Source of the DNA: JACKJK01 sp046159835
GTDB taxonomy: Bacteria > Pseudomonadota > Alphaproteobacteria > Rhizobiales > Tepidamorphaceae
Length of the DNA: 64,000 bases
Direction: 5' to 3'
Assembly: GCF_046159835.1 (NCBI RefSeq)
Contig: NZ_JBJXCY010000002.1
Coordinates: forward strand, 1,178,001-1,242,000
Position numbers and translations under genes: made by a program. This document shows positions 35,820-44,016 of the stretch, in pieces. The notes under the pieces were generated by a model that saw nothing but the letters and a program-made list of their open reading frames with translations, searched no databases and had not been told where the DNA came from. How positions within the stretch are numbered: position 1 is the first letter of the stretch; each line of letters opens with the position of its first letter.

Positions 35820-37562
35820 TCAGTGACCCGCGACGCCGGCCCCCGGCCGGCGTGGATCCGACGCGCCGGCCAGAAGGCCATCATCGAGAACCATGATCGA
35901 CTGCACCGATCCGGATGCGCGCCAGGTCTTCACGCTGTGTCCCATTTCTTCCAGCAGCCGAGCCGTATCGGCGCTGAAGCCCCGCTCCAGCCACAGCGTT
36001 TCCGGGTACCACTGGTGGTGCATGCGCGGCGCGGCGACTGCTTCCGCCGGGTTCATGTCGAAATCCACCATGTCGGAAATCCCCTGCGCGGTCATGGAGA
36101 TGATGCGGCTGCCGCCGGGCGTGCCGGTGACGAGTCGCAACGTCCCGTCCCGGAAAACGAATGTCGGGCTCATCGAGGACAGCGGCCGCTTGTTTGCAGC
36201 CGGTGCGTTCGCCTCCCCGCCGATCAGACCGTAGGCGTTGGGTACGCCGGGGGCTGCGGCGAAATCGTCCAGTTCGTTGTTGAGGAAGACGCCGGTCCCT
36301 TCCGCCACCAGCCCGAGGCCATAGGAGAAGTTCAGCGTGTAGGTGTTGGAGACCGCGTTACCGTCCTTGTCGACGACCGAAAAATGCGTCGTCTGCGGGC
36401 TTTCTTCGCCGGGCAGGTCGCCAGCCGAGATATCAGCCGACGCGCTGGCTTTTTCGAGGTCGATCGTCTGCGCGCGTGCCATCAGGTACGCCTCGTCAAT
36501 GAGCGCCGCGACGGGCACGTCCACGTGGTCCGGGTCGCCGAGATAGGTCGCGCGGTCCGCGTAGGCGCGGCGCATGGTCTCGGTGAGCAGATGGACATGG
36601 GCGGCGCTGTTGTGGCCGCTGGCCTTGAGATCGAAACCTTCCAGCATCTTCAGGATCTGGATCACGTGAATGCCGCCGGAGCTGGGCGGCGGCATGGAGA
36701 CGATCTCGTGCCCGCGATAGGTGCCGCGCACCGGCTCGCGCAGTTTCGGCTCGTAAGAAGAGAGATCATCTGCCGTCATCACGCCGCCGGCACTGCGAAC
36801 CGCAGTGGCAATCTTTTCGGCAACCTCGCCGTCGTAGAACGCTTCCGGCCCGCGCTCCGCGATTGCCTTGAGTGTCTCGGCAAGCGCCGGCTGGGCGAGG
36901 CGGGTGCCCGGTGCCGGGGCCTTTCCGTCGAAGTCGTAGAAGATCACCGCCGTCGACGGGTGCTTCAGCAACCGCTCCGATGCCTGCGTGAGCGACATGG
37001 ACAGATCGTCGGTAACGACCATGCCTTCTGCTGCAAGCGCGATGGCCGGTTCGATCAGCTGGGCGAGTGTGAAATTGCCGGAGCCGTAGGTTTTGTGCGC
37101 AAGCGCCAGCCCCGCCACCGTGCCGGGAACGCCGGTGCCAAGCCCGCTGTCGCGCGACAGCTTCGGGTCCGCCTTGCCGTTTGCATCCAGATACATGTCA
37201 CGGGTCGCGGCGGCGGGCGCGGTCTCGCGGTAGTCGATCGCGATGGTCTCAGCCGTCTCGGCCAGGTGCACGAGCATGAACCCGCCACCGCCGAGATTTC
37301 CCGCGCGCGGAAGCGTCACCGCCAGCGCGAACCCGGTCGCGACTGCTGCATCCACCGCGTTGCCACCCTGCTGGAGAATGTCGCGGCCGATTTCGCTGGC
37401 CCGCATCTCCTGGCTGGCAACCATGCCGTTTCGCGCGTGAACCGGGTGGAACCGCTCGTTGCCCGTGACGATGGGCATGACCGCGTCCTGCGCCAGCGCC
37501 AGCGGTGCGGTGATGAACGCTGCAAGTCCGATGAGCAGCGCGCCGATCCGGTGTGAAAGCAT
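35820..37562 (-). CDS. ggt: Gamma-glutamyltransferase
   Basis: Periplasmic Ntn-hydrolase that splits glutathione and transfers the gamma-glutamyl group. The 580-residue precursor has a signal peptide (cleavage near LAQ-DA, residue 25). The self-cleavage and nucleophile residue is Thr391 in SPQTTHFSVVDKDGNAVS. The PLSSMSPTFVF and GTPGGSRIISM motifs form the donor site. Length is standard. ATG at 37562 is preceded by GAGGGAGG; an upstream in-frame extension is not needed. It stands alone, converging on the secreted-protein gene. Confidence 0.95.
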   Translation of the reverse strand: MLSHRIGALLIGLAAFITAPLALAQDAVMPIVTGNERFHPVHARNGMVASQEMRASEIGRDILQQGGNAVDAAVATGFALAVTLPRAGNLGGGGFMLVHLAETAETIAIDYRETAPAAATRDMYLDANGKADPKLSRDSGLGTGVPGTVAGLALAHKTYGSGNFTLAQLIEPAIALAAEGMVVTDDLSMSLTQASERLLKHPSTAVIFYDFDGKAPAPGTRLAQPALAETLKAIAERGPEAFYDGEVAEKIATAVRSAGGVMTADDLSSYEPKLREPVRGTYRGHEIVSMPPPSSGGIHVIQILKMLEGFDLKASGHNSAAHVHLLTETMRRAYADRATYLGDPDHVDVPVAALIDEAYLMARAQTIDLEKASASADISAGDLPGEESPQTTHFSVVDKDGNAVSNTYTLNFSYGLGLVAEGTGVFLNNELDDFAAAPGVPNAYGLIGGEANAPAANKRPLSSMSPTFVFRDGTLRLVTGTPGGSRIISMTAQGISDMVDFDMNPAEAVAAPRMHHQWYPETLWLERGFSADTARLLEEMGHSVKTWRASGSVQSIMVLDDGLLAGASDPRRPGAGVAGH

Positions 37563-37680
37563 GGCCCCGACCCTCCCTCGTTTCACTTAATCCAGCCATA
37601 AACTAGCGCCTGGCACGGATACAGAAAGGGCGGCCAGCGTGGCCGCCCGTTCAAGGCTCGGGAGAAGAGGTGTGCGCTTC

Positions 37681-38895
37681 CTACGAGGTGAGCCGCAGGT
37701 TGCGGATCTGGATTGCGATGGCGCCGAAGGCATCCTTGAGCGCCTCCCCGGTGGTGGCGTTGAAGTAGTGATCGGTGCTGGTCGTCGCGCAGTCCTTCAG
37801 CAAGGTCTGCGCGGTCGGCGGGGCCTTGAACGCGACGGCGTATACGACGATGTCTTCCTTCTTGGCGCGCTTGCAGAGCTTTTCCGCCTGCTTGGTGGAA
37901 CTGCCGTTGTTCACGTACCAGGTGTTGAATTCGCCATCGGTCATCACGATCAGCACCTTGAGCAGGTTGGCGGTCTTGTAGGGCTCCGGCTTGCTCTTTG
38001 TCGGCCATACGGCGCTCCATTCGGGCGACAGCATGTACCAGCCCCACGCGATGCCGATATGGCCTGCGGTCATGCCGCTCGCGCCGTAGTCGTTGATCTG
38101 GTCGACGAGCGTCTTTCGGGAATTGGTCAGCGGCTGGATCTTCGAGCCGGGGCAGGACCACGTGACCGAGAACGGGGCGACGCTGGGAGGCTTGTCGTCG
38201 AACTTGCCCTTGTTGTCGCGTTCAATGACGCATGGCGTGTTCTTGTTGCCGGTGGCCACGTAGGCGTAGTCGCCGACATTCACGGAGTTGGCGTAGGGCG
38301 CGAGCGCGATGCGCACCTTGTCGGTGCCGACGCCGTCATCGGGCATCAGCAATTCGATCAGGTCCTTCGCGGCGGTCTTCAGGTCGGCGATCTTGCTCCC
38401 CGACATGGAGCCGGTGACATCGAGCACCATGGATAGCTCGACCGTCAGCATGTTGTAGTTCACCGAAGCATCGACGTTGAAGGCGACGTCGTTGATGCCG
38501 AACAGCCCGCCGAACGCGGCGTGGGAATCGCCCTTCACGGTTGCCTTGAGCAGTCCGTTGGCGTCATCCGCCGTCGTGTTGATTGCCGTGATGACGGTCT
38601 GGTTGAGCGAGGTTTCTGCGGCCAGTTCACCAAACAGCGTCTTGACCCGCGCAGGTGCATCCTTCGCCGTCACCGTGCCGATGGAGAGATCGCGCCCGAC
38701 AGCCAGAAGCACAGCGTCCAGCGTATTCGCGGCAACCGTGCGCGCCTTGGATGCCCGGCCGTAGTCGATGCCGACGCCGATGATCATCGCGAGGATGGGA
38801 AGAACCAGTGCGAAGATGATCGCGGCTGCGCCGCGCTCGTTGGCCATCCATGCCACACCCATGTTTTTCAGGCGTGCCGCCGCGGTCGATCTCAT
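37681..38895 (-). CDS. TadG-like pilus assembly protein with von Willebrand factor A domain
   Basis: A 404-residue membrane-anchored protein. After a short basic N-terminus comes the TadE/TadG-type hydrophobic segment (GAAAIIFALVLPILAMIIGVGIDYGR, about 18-45, with a Glu/Arg-Gly start like type IV pilin segments). A VWA domain follows from about residue 145, with a MIDAS-like motif DVTGSM and MTDGEFNTW further on. Relatives belong to Flp/Tad pilus loci, but no other tad gene is seen here, so it is an orphan copy. GGAGGGAG lies 7 bases before the ATG at 38895, which decides the start. Confidence 0.87.
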   Translation of the reverse strand: MRSTAAARLKNMGVAWMANERGAAAIIFALVLPILAMIIGVGIDYGRASKARTVAANTLDAVLLAVGRDLSIGTVTAKDAPARVKTLFGELAAETSLNQTVITAINTTADDANGLLKATVKGDSHAAFGGLFGINDVAFNVDASVNYNMLTVELSMVLDVTGSMSGSKIADLKTAAKDLIELLMPDDGVGTDKVRIALAPYANSVNVGDYAYVATGNKNTPCVIERDNKGKFDDKPPSVAPFSVTWSCPGSKIQPLTNSRKTLVDQINDYGASGMTAGHIGIAWGWYMLSPEWSAVWPTKSKPEPYKTANLLKVLIVMTDGEFNTWYVNNGSSTKQAEKLCKRAKKEDIVVYAVAFKAPPTAQTLLKDCATTSTDHYFNATTGEALKDAFGAIAIQIRNLRLTS

Positions 38896-39084
38896 CGTCG
38901 CTCTCCCTCCAATCGGGCAGGACTGCCCGTAACGTGGCGCCAATTTCGGCCTCCACCGTGCAGAAAGAGTGAATTTGATCGAATATCGAAAGCCTGGACT
39001 TGCCGTTGGGTTAGCAAGCCGTAACCGCGATTGCGCATCGAACCCGGAATCGCATGGAAATCGTGCGCGCCTTGAGGGCTTGTC

Positions 39085-39291
39085 TCAGAAGTCCGTCGCC
39101 AGGCCGCCCACTTCCCAGTCGCCGTAGCGCACCGGCTCCGGCCCGTCGCGGCCGTAGAGTTCCTTCGGTGCGACCTTCGACCCGGCATCCTGCGTGGCGC
39201 GGCGAGCCTCGGCTTCGGCCTTCGCGCGCGCAGCCGCTTCCGCGATCCGCCGTTCCTTCACCGCGCTCTCCGGTCGTGCCTTGTCTGCCAT
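39085..39291 (-). CDS. DUF1674 protein, SdhAF4-like succinate dehydrogenase assembly factor
   Basis: A 68-residue protein whose C-terminus PEPVRYGDWEVGGLATDF, preceded by YGRDG, is the hallmark of DUF1674. Eukaryotic members (SDHAF4/Sdh8) protect flavinated SdhA before it joins SdhB. The N-terminal 45 residues are Ala/Lys/Glu-rich helix. No sdh genes are in the window. It is divergent from htpX, across 154 bases. Confidence 0.85.
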   Translation of the reverse strand: MADKARPESAVKERRIAEAAARAKAEAEARRATQDAGSKVAPKELYGRDGPEPVRYGDWEVGGLATDF

Positions 39292-39333
39292 GTCCCTGCC
39301 CGTTCAATCCACGTTTGTCGCGCTGGCCCGCAA

Positions 39334-39362
39334 CTTGGAACGCTGGGCACCCGCAACCATAT
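39334..39362 (+). promoter_or_regulatory. Putative heat-shock (RpoH-type) promoter of htpX
   Basis: CTTGGA at 39334-39339 and CCATAT at 39357-39362 with 17 bases between resemble the alphaproteobacterial RpoH consensus (CTTG-N17-CYTAT). It lies 83 bases before htpX, which is a heat-shock gene in other bacteria. Visual match only. Confidence 0.35.
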
Positions 39363-39445
39363 AGAACGCAAACGCGTTCCCGTTAGATCGCGCGAGCACC
39401 GGGCTTTTGACAAGCCAAGACGCGCTTTGCGGAGTTGTGACCAAG

Positions 39446-40381
39446 ATGAACTACTTCAAGACCGGGCTTCTGCTCGCGGCCCTGACGGGCCTCTTCATGG
39501 CCATCGGCGCGGCCCTTGGCGGCCAGCAGGGCATGATGATCGCCTTCTTCGTGGCGCTGGCGATGAATGCCTTCAGCTACTGGAATTCCGACAAGATGGT
39601 GCTGCGCATGCACGGCGCGCGGCAGGTGGATGCCAAGTCCGCACCAGAGCTGCACCAGATGATCGCGGAGCTCTCCCGCAATGCCGAATTGCCGATGCCC
39701 AAGGTCTACATCATCGACAATCCGCAGCCCAACGCCTTCGCCACCGGCCGCAACCCGGAAAACGCCGCCGTTGCCGCCACCACCGGCATCCTCCAGACGC
39801 TGAGCAAGGAAGAACTCGCCGGCGTGATGGCGCACGAACTGGCCCACATCAAGAACCGAGACACTCTCATCATGACGGTGACGGCGACCATCGCCGGTGC
39901 CATTTCGATGCTGGCGAACTTCGCGATGTTCTTCGGCGGCAACCGCAATTCCAACAATGGCGGCATCGGCATCATCGGCTCGCTGGCGATCATGATCCTC
40001 GCGCCGATGGGTGCGGCCATCGTCCAGATGGCGATCAGCCGGACGCGCGAATACGCCGCCGACCGAATGGGCGCGGAAATCTGCCGGAACCCGGCCTGGC
40101 TGGCATCCGCCCTCGACAAGATCGCCGGGGCCGCGCAGCGCATCCCGAACATGTCCGCCGAGCGCAACCCGGCCACTGCACATCTGTTCATCATCAACCC
40201 GCTGTCGGGCCAGCGGATGGACAACCTGTTTTCCACCCACCCCAACACCGAAAACCGCATCAAGGCCCTGATGCAGATATCGCAGGAGATGGGGTCCGGC
40301 GGTGCGGCACCTGCCAGCCCGCAACATGGCGGGCCGTGGTCGCAGCCGCAATCTTCCGACCCGCGCGGGCCCTGGGGCTGA
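39446..40381 (+). CDS. htpX: Membrane zinc metalloprotease HtpX
   Basis: Inner-membrane M48 peptidase that degrades misfolded membrane proteins. The 311-residue protein has the metal motif HELAH at 130-134, two N-terminal transmembrane segments (about 7-25 and 28-45), two more (about 140-185), and the third-ligand region SRTREYAADRMGAE. The C-terminal tail (GGAAPASPQHGGPWS) is disordered, as in relatives. The start at 39446 gives normal length. It is probably monocistronic. Confidence 0.95.
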   Translation: MNYFKTGLLLAALTGLFMAIGAALGGQQGMMIAFFVALAMNAFSYWNSDKMVLRMHGARQVDAKSAPELHQMIAELSRNAELPMPKVYIIDNPQPNAFATGRNPENAAVAATTGILQTLSKEELAGVMAHELAHIKNRDTLIMTVTATIAGAISMLANFAMFFGGNRNSNNGGIGIIGSLAIMILAPMGAAIVQMAISRTREYAADRMGAEICRNPAWLASALDKIAGAAQRIPNMSAERNPATAHLFIINPLSGQRMDNLFSTHPNTENRIKALMQISQEMGSGGAAPASPQHGGPWSQPQSSDPRGPWG

Positions 40382-40475
40382 GGCAGGCGCGTTCAGGCAG
40401 GCGCTTGAGGGATTGACGCGGCAGCCCCCGTGATGTGAGTTCGCCCGCCCTTCACCCTCGAGCGAAAGCCGTCCG

Positions 40476-41906
40476 TTGAGCCAACCACCGAGAAAGCCCG
40501 CTGGAAGACCGCCTGCCGGCAAGCGCCCGAACAATCCAAAGCCGGCGCGCAAGGGCGAGGACACGCGCCCGGCGCGCACGCACAAGGCCCATCACGGCCT
40601 CGTGCCCCGGCGCATCGCGGCCGACATCGTCGACGGCGTGCTGTTCCATGGCCGGCCCTTCGACGCGACGCTCGATGAAGAAGGGATCGCGGCCGATTTC
40701 AAGCGGCTGACTGGCCGTGACCGCGCACTGACCACGATGATCAGTCAGACGGCCCTGCGGCAGCTGGGTTTCCTGCGCGACGTGGTCTCGGCGAGGCTCC
40801 AGAAGCCGCTGCCGAAGCGCTCCGGCCGCACGTTGCCGATTCTGATCGTCGGCGCCGCGCAGATCCTGTTTCTCGATATTCCCGCCCACGCCGCAGTCGA
40901 CATGGCGGTCCGGGACGCGGCTCAGGACCTCAACGCGCGGCATTTCCGCAATCTCGTCAACGCGATCCTGCGCGCCATCGCCCGCGAGGCCGATACCATT
41001 AAGGCGCGCGACGACAAGTCGGCCCTCAACACCCCGGACTGGCTCGCCGCGCGCTGGCGCGCCCACTATGGCGACGACGTCGCCACCGCCATCATGGCGA
41101 GCCACGGCGAGATTCCCCCGCTCGATTTTTGCGTCCCGGAAGACGCCGATGCCTGGGCCGAGAAGCTCGGCGGCAAGGCCATCACCCCGCGCACGGTTCG
41201 CCTGGGTCAGGCCGGGCGCATCGCCGGGCGTGAAGGTTTCGAGGAAGGCCGCTGGTGGGTGCAGGACGTTGCCGCGACGCTGCCGGTGCAGCTTCTCGGC
41301 GATGTCGCGGGACTTGAGGTCGCCGACCTCGCGGCAGCACCCGGCGGCAAGACCATGCAGCTTGCAGCCCTCGGCGCACGCGTTACCGCCGTGGACCGAT
41401 CCGCTTCGCGCATGGCCCGGCTGTCGGAAAACCTCAAGCGCCTGAACCTGAAGGCCGAAACCGTCGTCGCCGATCTGCGCAAGTGGGACCCGCAGGCGAA
41501 ATTCGACGCGATCCTGCTGGATGCGCCCTGTTCCGCAACCGGAACGATCCGCCGTCACCCGGATATCCCGTGGCTGCGCGGGCCGGAAGACTTCGCACCA
41601 ATGGCTGCGCTTCAGACCGAGTTGCTCACGCGAGCCGCCGCGTGGCTCAAGCCCGGCGGCAAGCTCGTCTTTGCCACCTGCTCGCTGGAGCGCGAGGAAG
41701 GCGAAGGCGCTGTCGCGGCTGCCCTTGCTGCCGGGGCCAGGCTCAAGGTCGACATGCTCGACGCAAGCGAAGTCTCGCAAGTGCCCGGCGCGTTGACCGC
41801 CGACGGCTTCCTGCGCACCCGCCCCGACATGGCCGTCAAGGCGCCCGATGGATCGCTAAATCCCGGTCTGGACGGGTTTTTTGCCGCGCGCCTGATAAGC
41901 GATTGA
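40476..41906 (+). CDS. rsmB: RsmB-family 16S rRNA (cytosine-5) methyltransferase
   Basis: SAM-dependent m5C RNA methyltransferase of 476 residues. A Pro/Arg/Lys-rich disordered N-terminus (1-40) precedes a NusB-like RNA-binding domain (about 45-175). The catalytic domain follows: motif I DLAAAPGGKTMQLA, motif IV DAPCSATGTIRRHPD with its Cys, and motif VI ATCSLEREEGEG with the catalytic Cys. The start is TTG at 40476. The target C967 of 16S rRNA is inferred from family. It leads the run rsmB-heparinase-like-purH-ybjQ, an order kept in related genomes. Confidence 0.93.
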   Translation: MSQPPRKPAGRPPAGKRPNNPKPARKGEDTRPARTHKAHHGLVPRRIAADIVDGVLFHGRPFDATLDEEGIAADFKRLTGRDRALTTMISQTALRQLGFLRDVVSARLQKPLPKRSGRTLPILIVGAAQILFLDIPAHAAVDMAVRDAAQDLNARHFRNLVNAILRAIAREADTIKARDDKSALNTPDWLAARWRAHYGDDVATAIMASHGEIPPLDFCVPEDADAWAEKLGGKAITPRTVRLGQAGRIAGREGFEEGRWWVQDVAATLPVQLLGDVAGLEVADLAAAPGGKTMQLAALGARVTAVDRSASRMARLSENLKRLNLKAETVVADLRKWDPQAKFDAILLDAPCSATGTIRRHPDIPWLRGPEDFAPMAALQTELLTRAAAWLKPGGKLVFATCSLEREEGEGAVAAALAAGARLKVDMLDASEVSQVPGALTADGFLRTRPDMAVKAPDGSLNPGLDGFFAARLISD

Positions 41907-41997
41907 ATTGCTTTCACGTCCGCACAATGCGATTCCTTAAGGAGAAGGGGTGCGGGGGCACCCGAATGTCCGCGTGTAATTCGGGAGGGCGTATCCG

Positions 41998-43938
41998 TTG
42001 GCGGGACCCAGGCGGCGACAGGTCCTCCCGGAGGGCGTGCCGGTGAATGGTTTTGCGGGGCTGGTGGCAGCCGCGCTACGCCATGACATCTGGCGGGCGC
42101 GTGGCGTGCTGCGCCGCCTCACCCTGCACCTGCCCGCCTCCAAGAAGCCGCTGGCCCGGCTCCGCATCGCCCCGCCCGACATTCGCTACGCCGACCGCGC
42201 GACGGGTGACGACATCGCATCCGGCTATTTCCTGCTCGCCGGCAAGGCCGCGACGCTGCCTGCCAACGTCTCGCCCTTCAACCGTGAAGACGTCAATCCG
42301 GACTGGGAAACCGCGCTGCACGGCTTTGGATGGTTGCGCCACCTGCGCGCCGTGCAGGGCGAACTGGCCGATGCGCAGGCCGTGCGACTGATACGCCTCT
42401 GGCTCGACGACCAGACCCGACATGGCCCGGCGGCGTGGACGGTTGAGACCACTGCGCGCCGCGTCATCGCGTGGCTGAGCCATGCGCCGTTCCTGCTCGA
42501 TGCCATGTCGCCGGAAGACAATGCCCGCTTCATGCGCAGCCTGTACTTGCAGGCCAGCCTGCTGAACTACAGCCGCCTGTCCGGCCCCGGCGGCCACCCC
42601 CGCCTGCTGGCCGCGATTGCCGTGGCCATGGTGCGCATCTGTCTTGGCGACAATTCGCCTGCCATCGACAAGGCGGGAAAGCGGCTGGGCCGCGAGATCG
42701 ACAAGCAGATCTTTTCCGATGGCGGCCATGTCAGCCGTGACCCCAGCGTCGTCGTCGACCTGCTGCTGGACCTGCTGCCGCTGCGCCAGACCTACCTCGC
42801 GACCTCGTTCGAGCCGCCGCTGCAACTGATGAACGCCATCGAGCGCATGATGCCGATGGTGCGCTTCTTCCGGCACCGTGACGGCACGCTGGCCCGCCTC
42901 AACGGCACCGGCGCAAGCTCCACCGCCGAGATCGCGACGCTGCTGGCGTATGACGACGCGCGCGGCGAACCGTTGCGCAGCGCGCCGCATTCGGGCTTCG
43001 AACGGCTGACCGGCCTCGGCGCGACCGTGATCTTCGACACCGGCAAGCCGCCCCCGCCCTGGCTTGCGGGCCGGGCGCATGCGGGTGCCGCCGCCTTCGA
43101 GATGTCGACCCATTCCGGGCACATGATCATCAATTGCGGCGCAAGCCGCAAAACCGCGTCCAACTGGGCACAGATCTGCCGCGTCACGGCTGCGCATTCG
43201 ACCGTCACGGTCAACGAAACCTCCTGCGCCCGCTTCCTGCCCGAAGGCTGGCTCGCGCGCCGACTGGGTCGCGCTCTCGTGGACGGCCCGCGAAAGGTTC
43301 AGGCGGAGCGCCTCGACAGCAAGGCCTCGCAGGAACTCATTGCCCGGCACGATGGCTACGCGGCCCGCTTCGGCGTGCGCCATGAGCGTCGCCTGCTTCT
43401 CTCCGACGACGGCACGCGTCTCGATGGCGAAGACGCGCTGATGCTGGATGCAAGCGCCGAGGTGCCGCAGGGCGGCAACAGCTTCGCCGTGCGCTTCCAT
43501 CTTCACCCCAGCGTGGAACTGACCACGGCGGAGGAAGGCGGATTGCAACTGCGGCTCGGCAACAAGGAAGTCTGGGGCGTCTATGCCGACGGGGCCAATG
43601 TGAGCCTTGAGGAAAGCGTCTTCGTCAACGGTCCCGAGGCACCGCGCAAGACGCGCCAGATCGTCCTGTCCGGGCGTTTCGGTGCCGACCACCGGGTCTA
43701 CTGGTCGTTCATCCGCTCCGATCATCGCCCGTCCGAGACGCTACAGGCGGAGGAGGCCGAGGACACGTCGGAGAACGAGTCCGGCGCCGCCGATGAGCCA
43801 TCGCCGACGGTTGAACAGCGCGAGCCCGACGCGCCCGCGACGCAGCCTCCACCCGAGCAACCCGCCGAAGAAACGGCGGAAACCGACACCCCGGACGCGG
43901 AACCCGCCCCGCGCAATCCAGGTGCGCCGCAGCCATGA
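41998..43938 (+). CDS. Heparinase II/III family protein
   Basis: A protein of up to 646 residues with the heparinase II/III architecture: an (alpha/alpha) toroid from about 20 to 300 and a beta-sandwich with HAGAAAFEMSTHSGHMIINCGASRKTASNW (about 360-390) and HERRLLLSDDGTRLDGED. Enzymes of this fold cleave uronic-acid polysaccharides, but this branch sits beside rsmB and purH in many Hyphomicrobiales and its substrate is unknown. The end (about 582-646) is an acidic Glu/Pro/Ala-rich low-complexity tail. No signal peptide is seen. The start is uncertain: TTG at 41998, or GTG at 42037 which has GGAGGG just upstream. Confidence 0.85.
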   Translation: MAGPRRRQVLPEGVPVNGFAGLVAAALRHDIWRARGVLRRLTLHLPASKKPLARLRIAPPDIRYADRATGDDIASGYFLLAGKAATLPANVSPFNREDVNPDWETALHGFGWLRHLRAVQGELADAQAVRLIRLWLDDQTRHGPAAWTVETTARRVIAWLSHAPFLLDAMSPEDNARFMRSLYLQASLLNYSRLSGPGGHPRLLAAIAVAMVRICLGDNSPAIDKAGKRLGREIDKQIFSDGGHVSRDPSVVVDLLLDLLPLRQTYLATSFEPPLQLMNAIERMMPMVRFFRHRDGTLARLNGTGASSTAEIATLLAYDDARGEPLRSAPHSGFERLTGLGATVIFDTGKPPPPWLAGRAHAGAAAFEMSTHSGHMIINCGASRKTASNWAQICRVTAAHSTVTVNETSCARFLPEGWLARRLGRALVDGPRKVQAERLDSKASQELIARHDGYAARFGVRHERRLLLSDDGTRLDGEDALMLDASAEVPQGGNSFAVRFHLHPSVELTTAEEGGLQLRLGNKEVWGVYADGANVSLEESVFVNGPEAPRKTRQIVLSGRFGADHRVYWSFIRSDHRPSETLQAEEAEDTSENESGAADEPSPTVEQREPDAPATQPPPEQPAEETAETDTPDAEPAPRNPGAPQP

Positions 43939-44016
43939 CCTTTTGACAGGGTGATTCTGCCCGTCACAATCGCTACAGGTGGGCCGGGCAAACGAACAAC
44001 GCGGGCTGAATACGCG

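Noticed and set aside
35715..37556. A 613-codon open frame antisense to ggt
   Set aside because: Shadow of ggt; Arg/His-rich and without recognisable motifs.
43951..44016. Upstream extension of the purH frame
   Set aside because: The 22 extra codons do not match the conserved family start, and the ATG at 44017 gives normal length.
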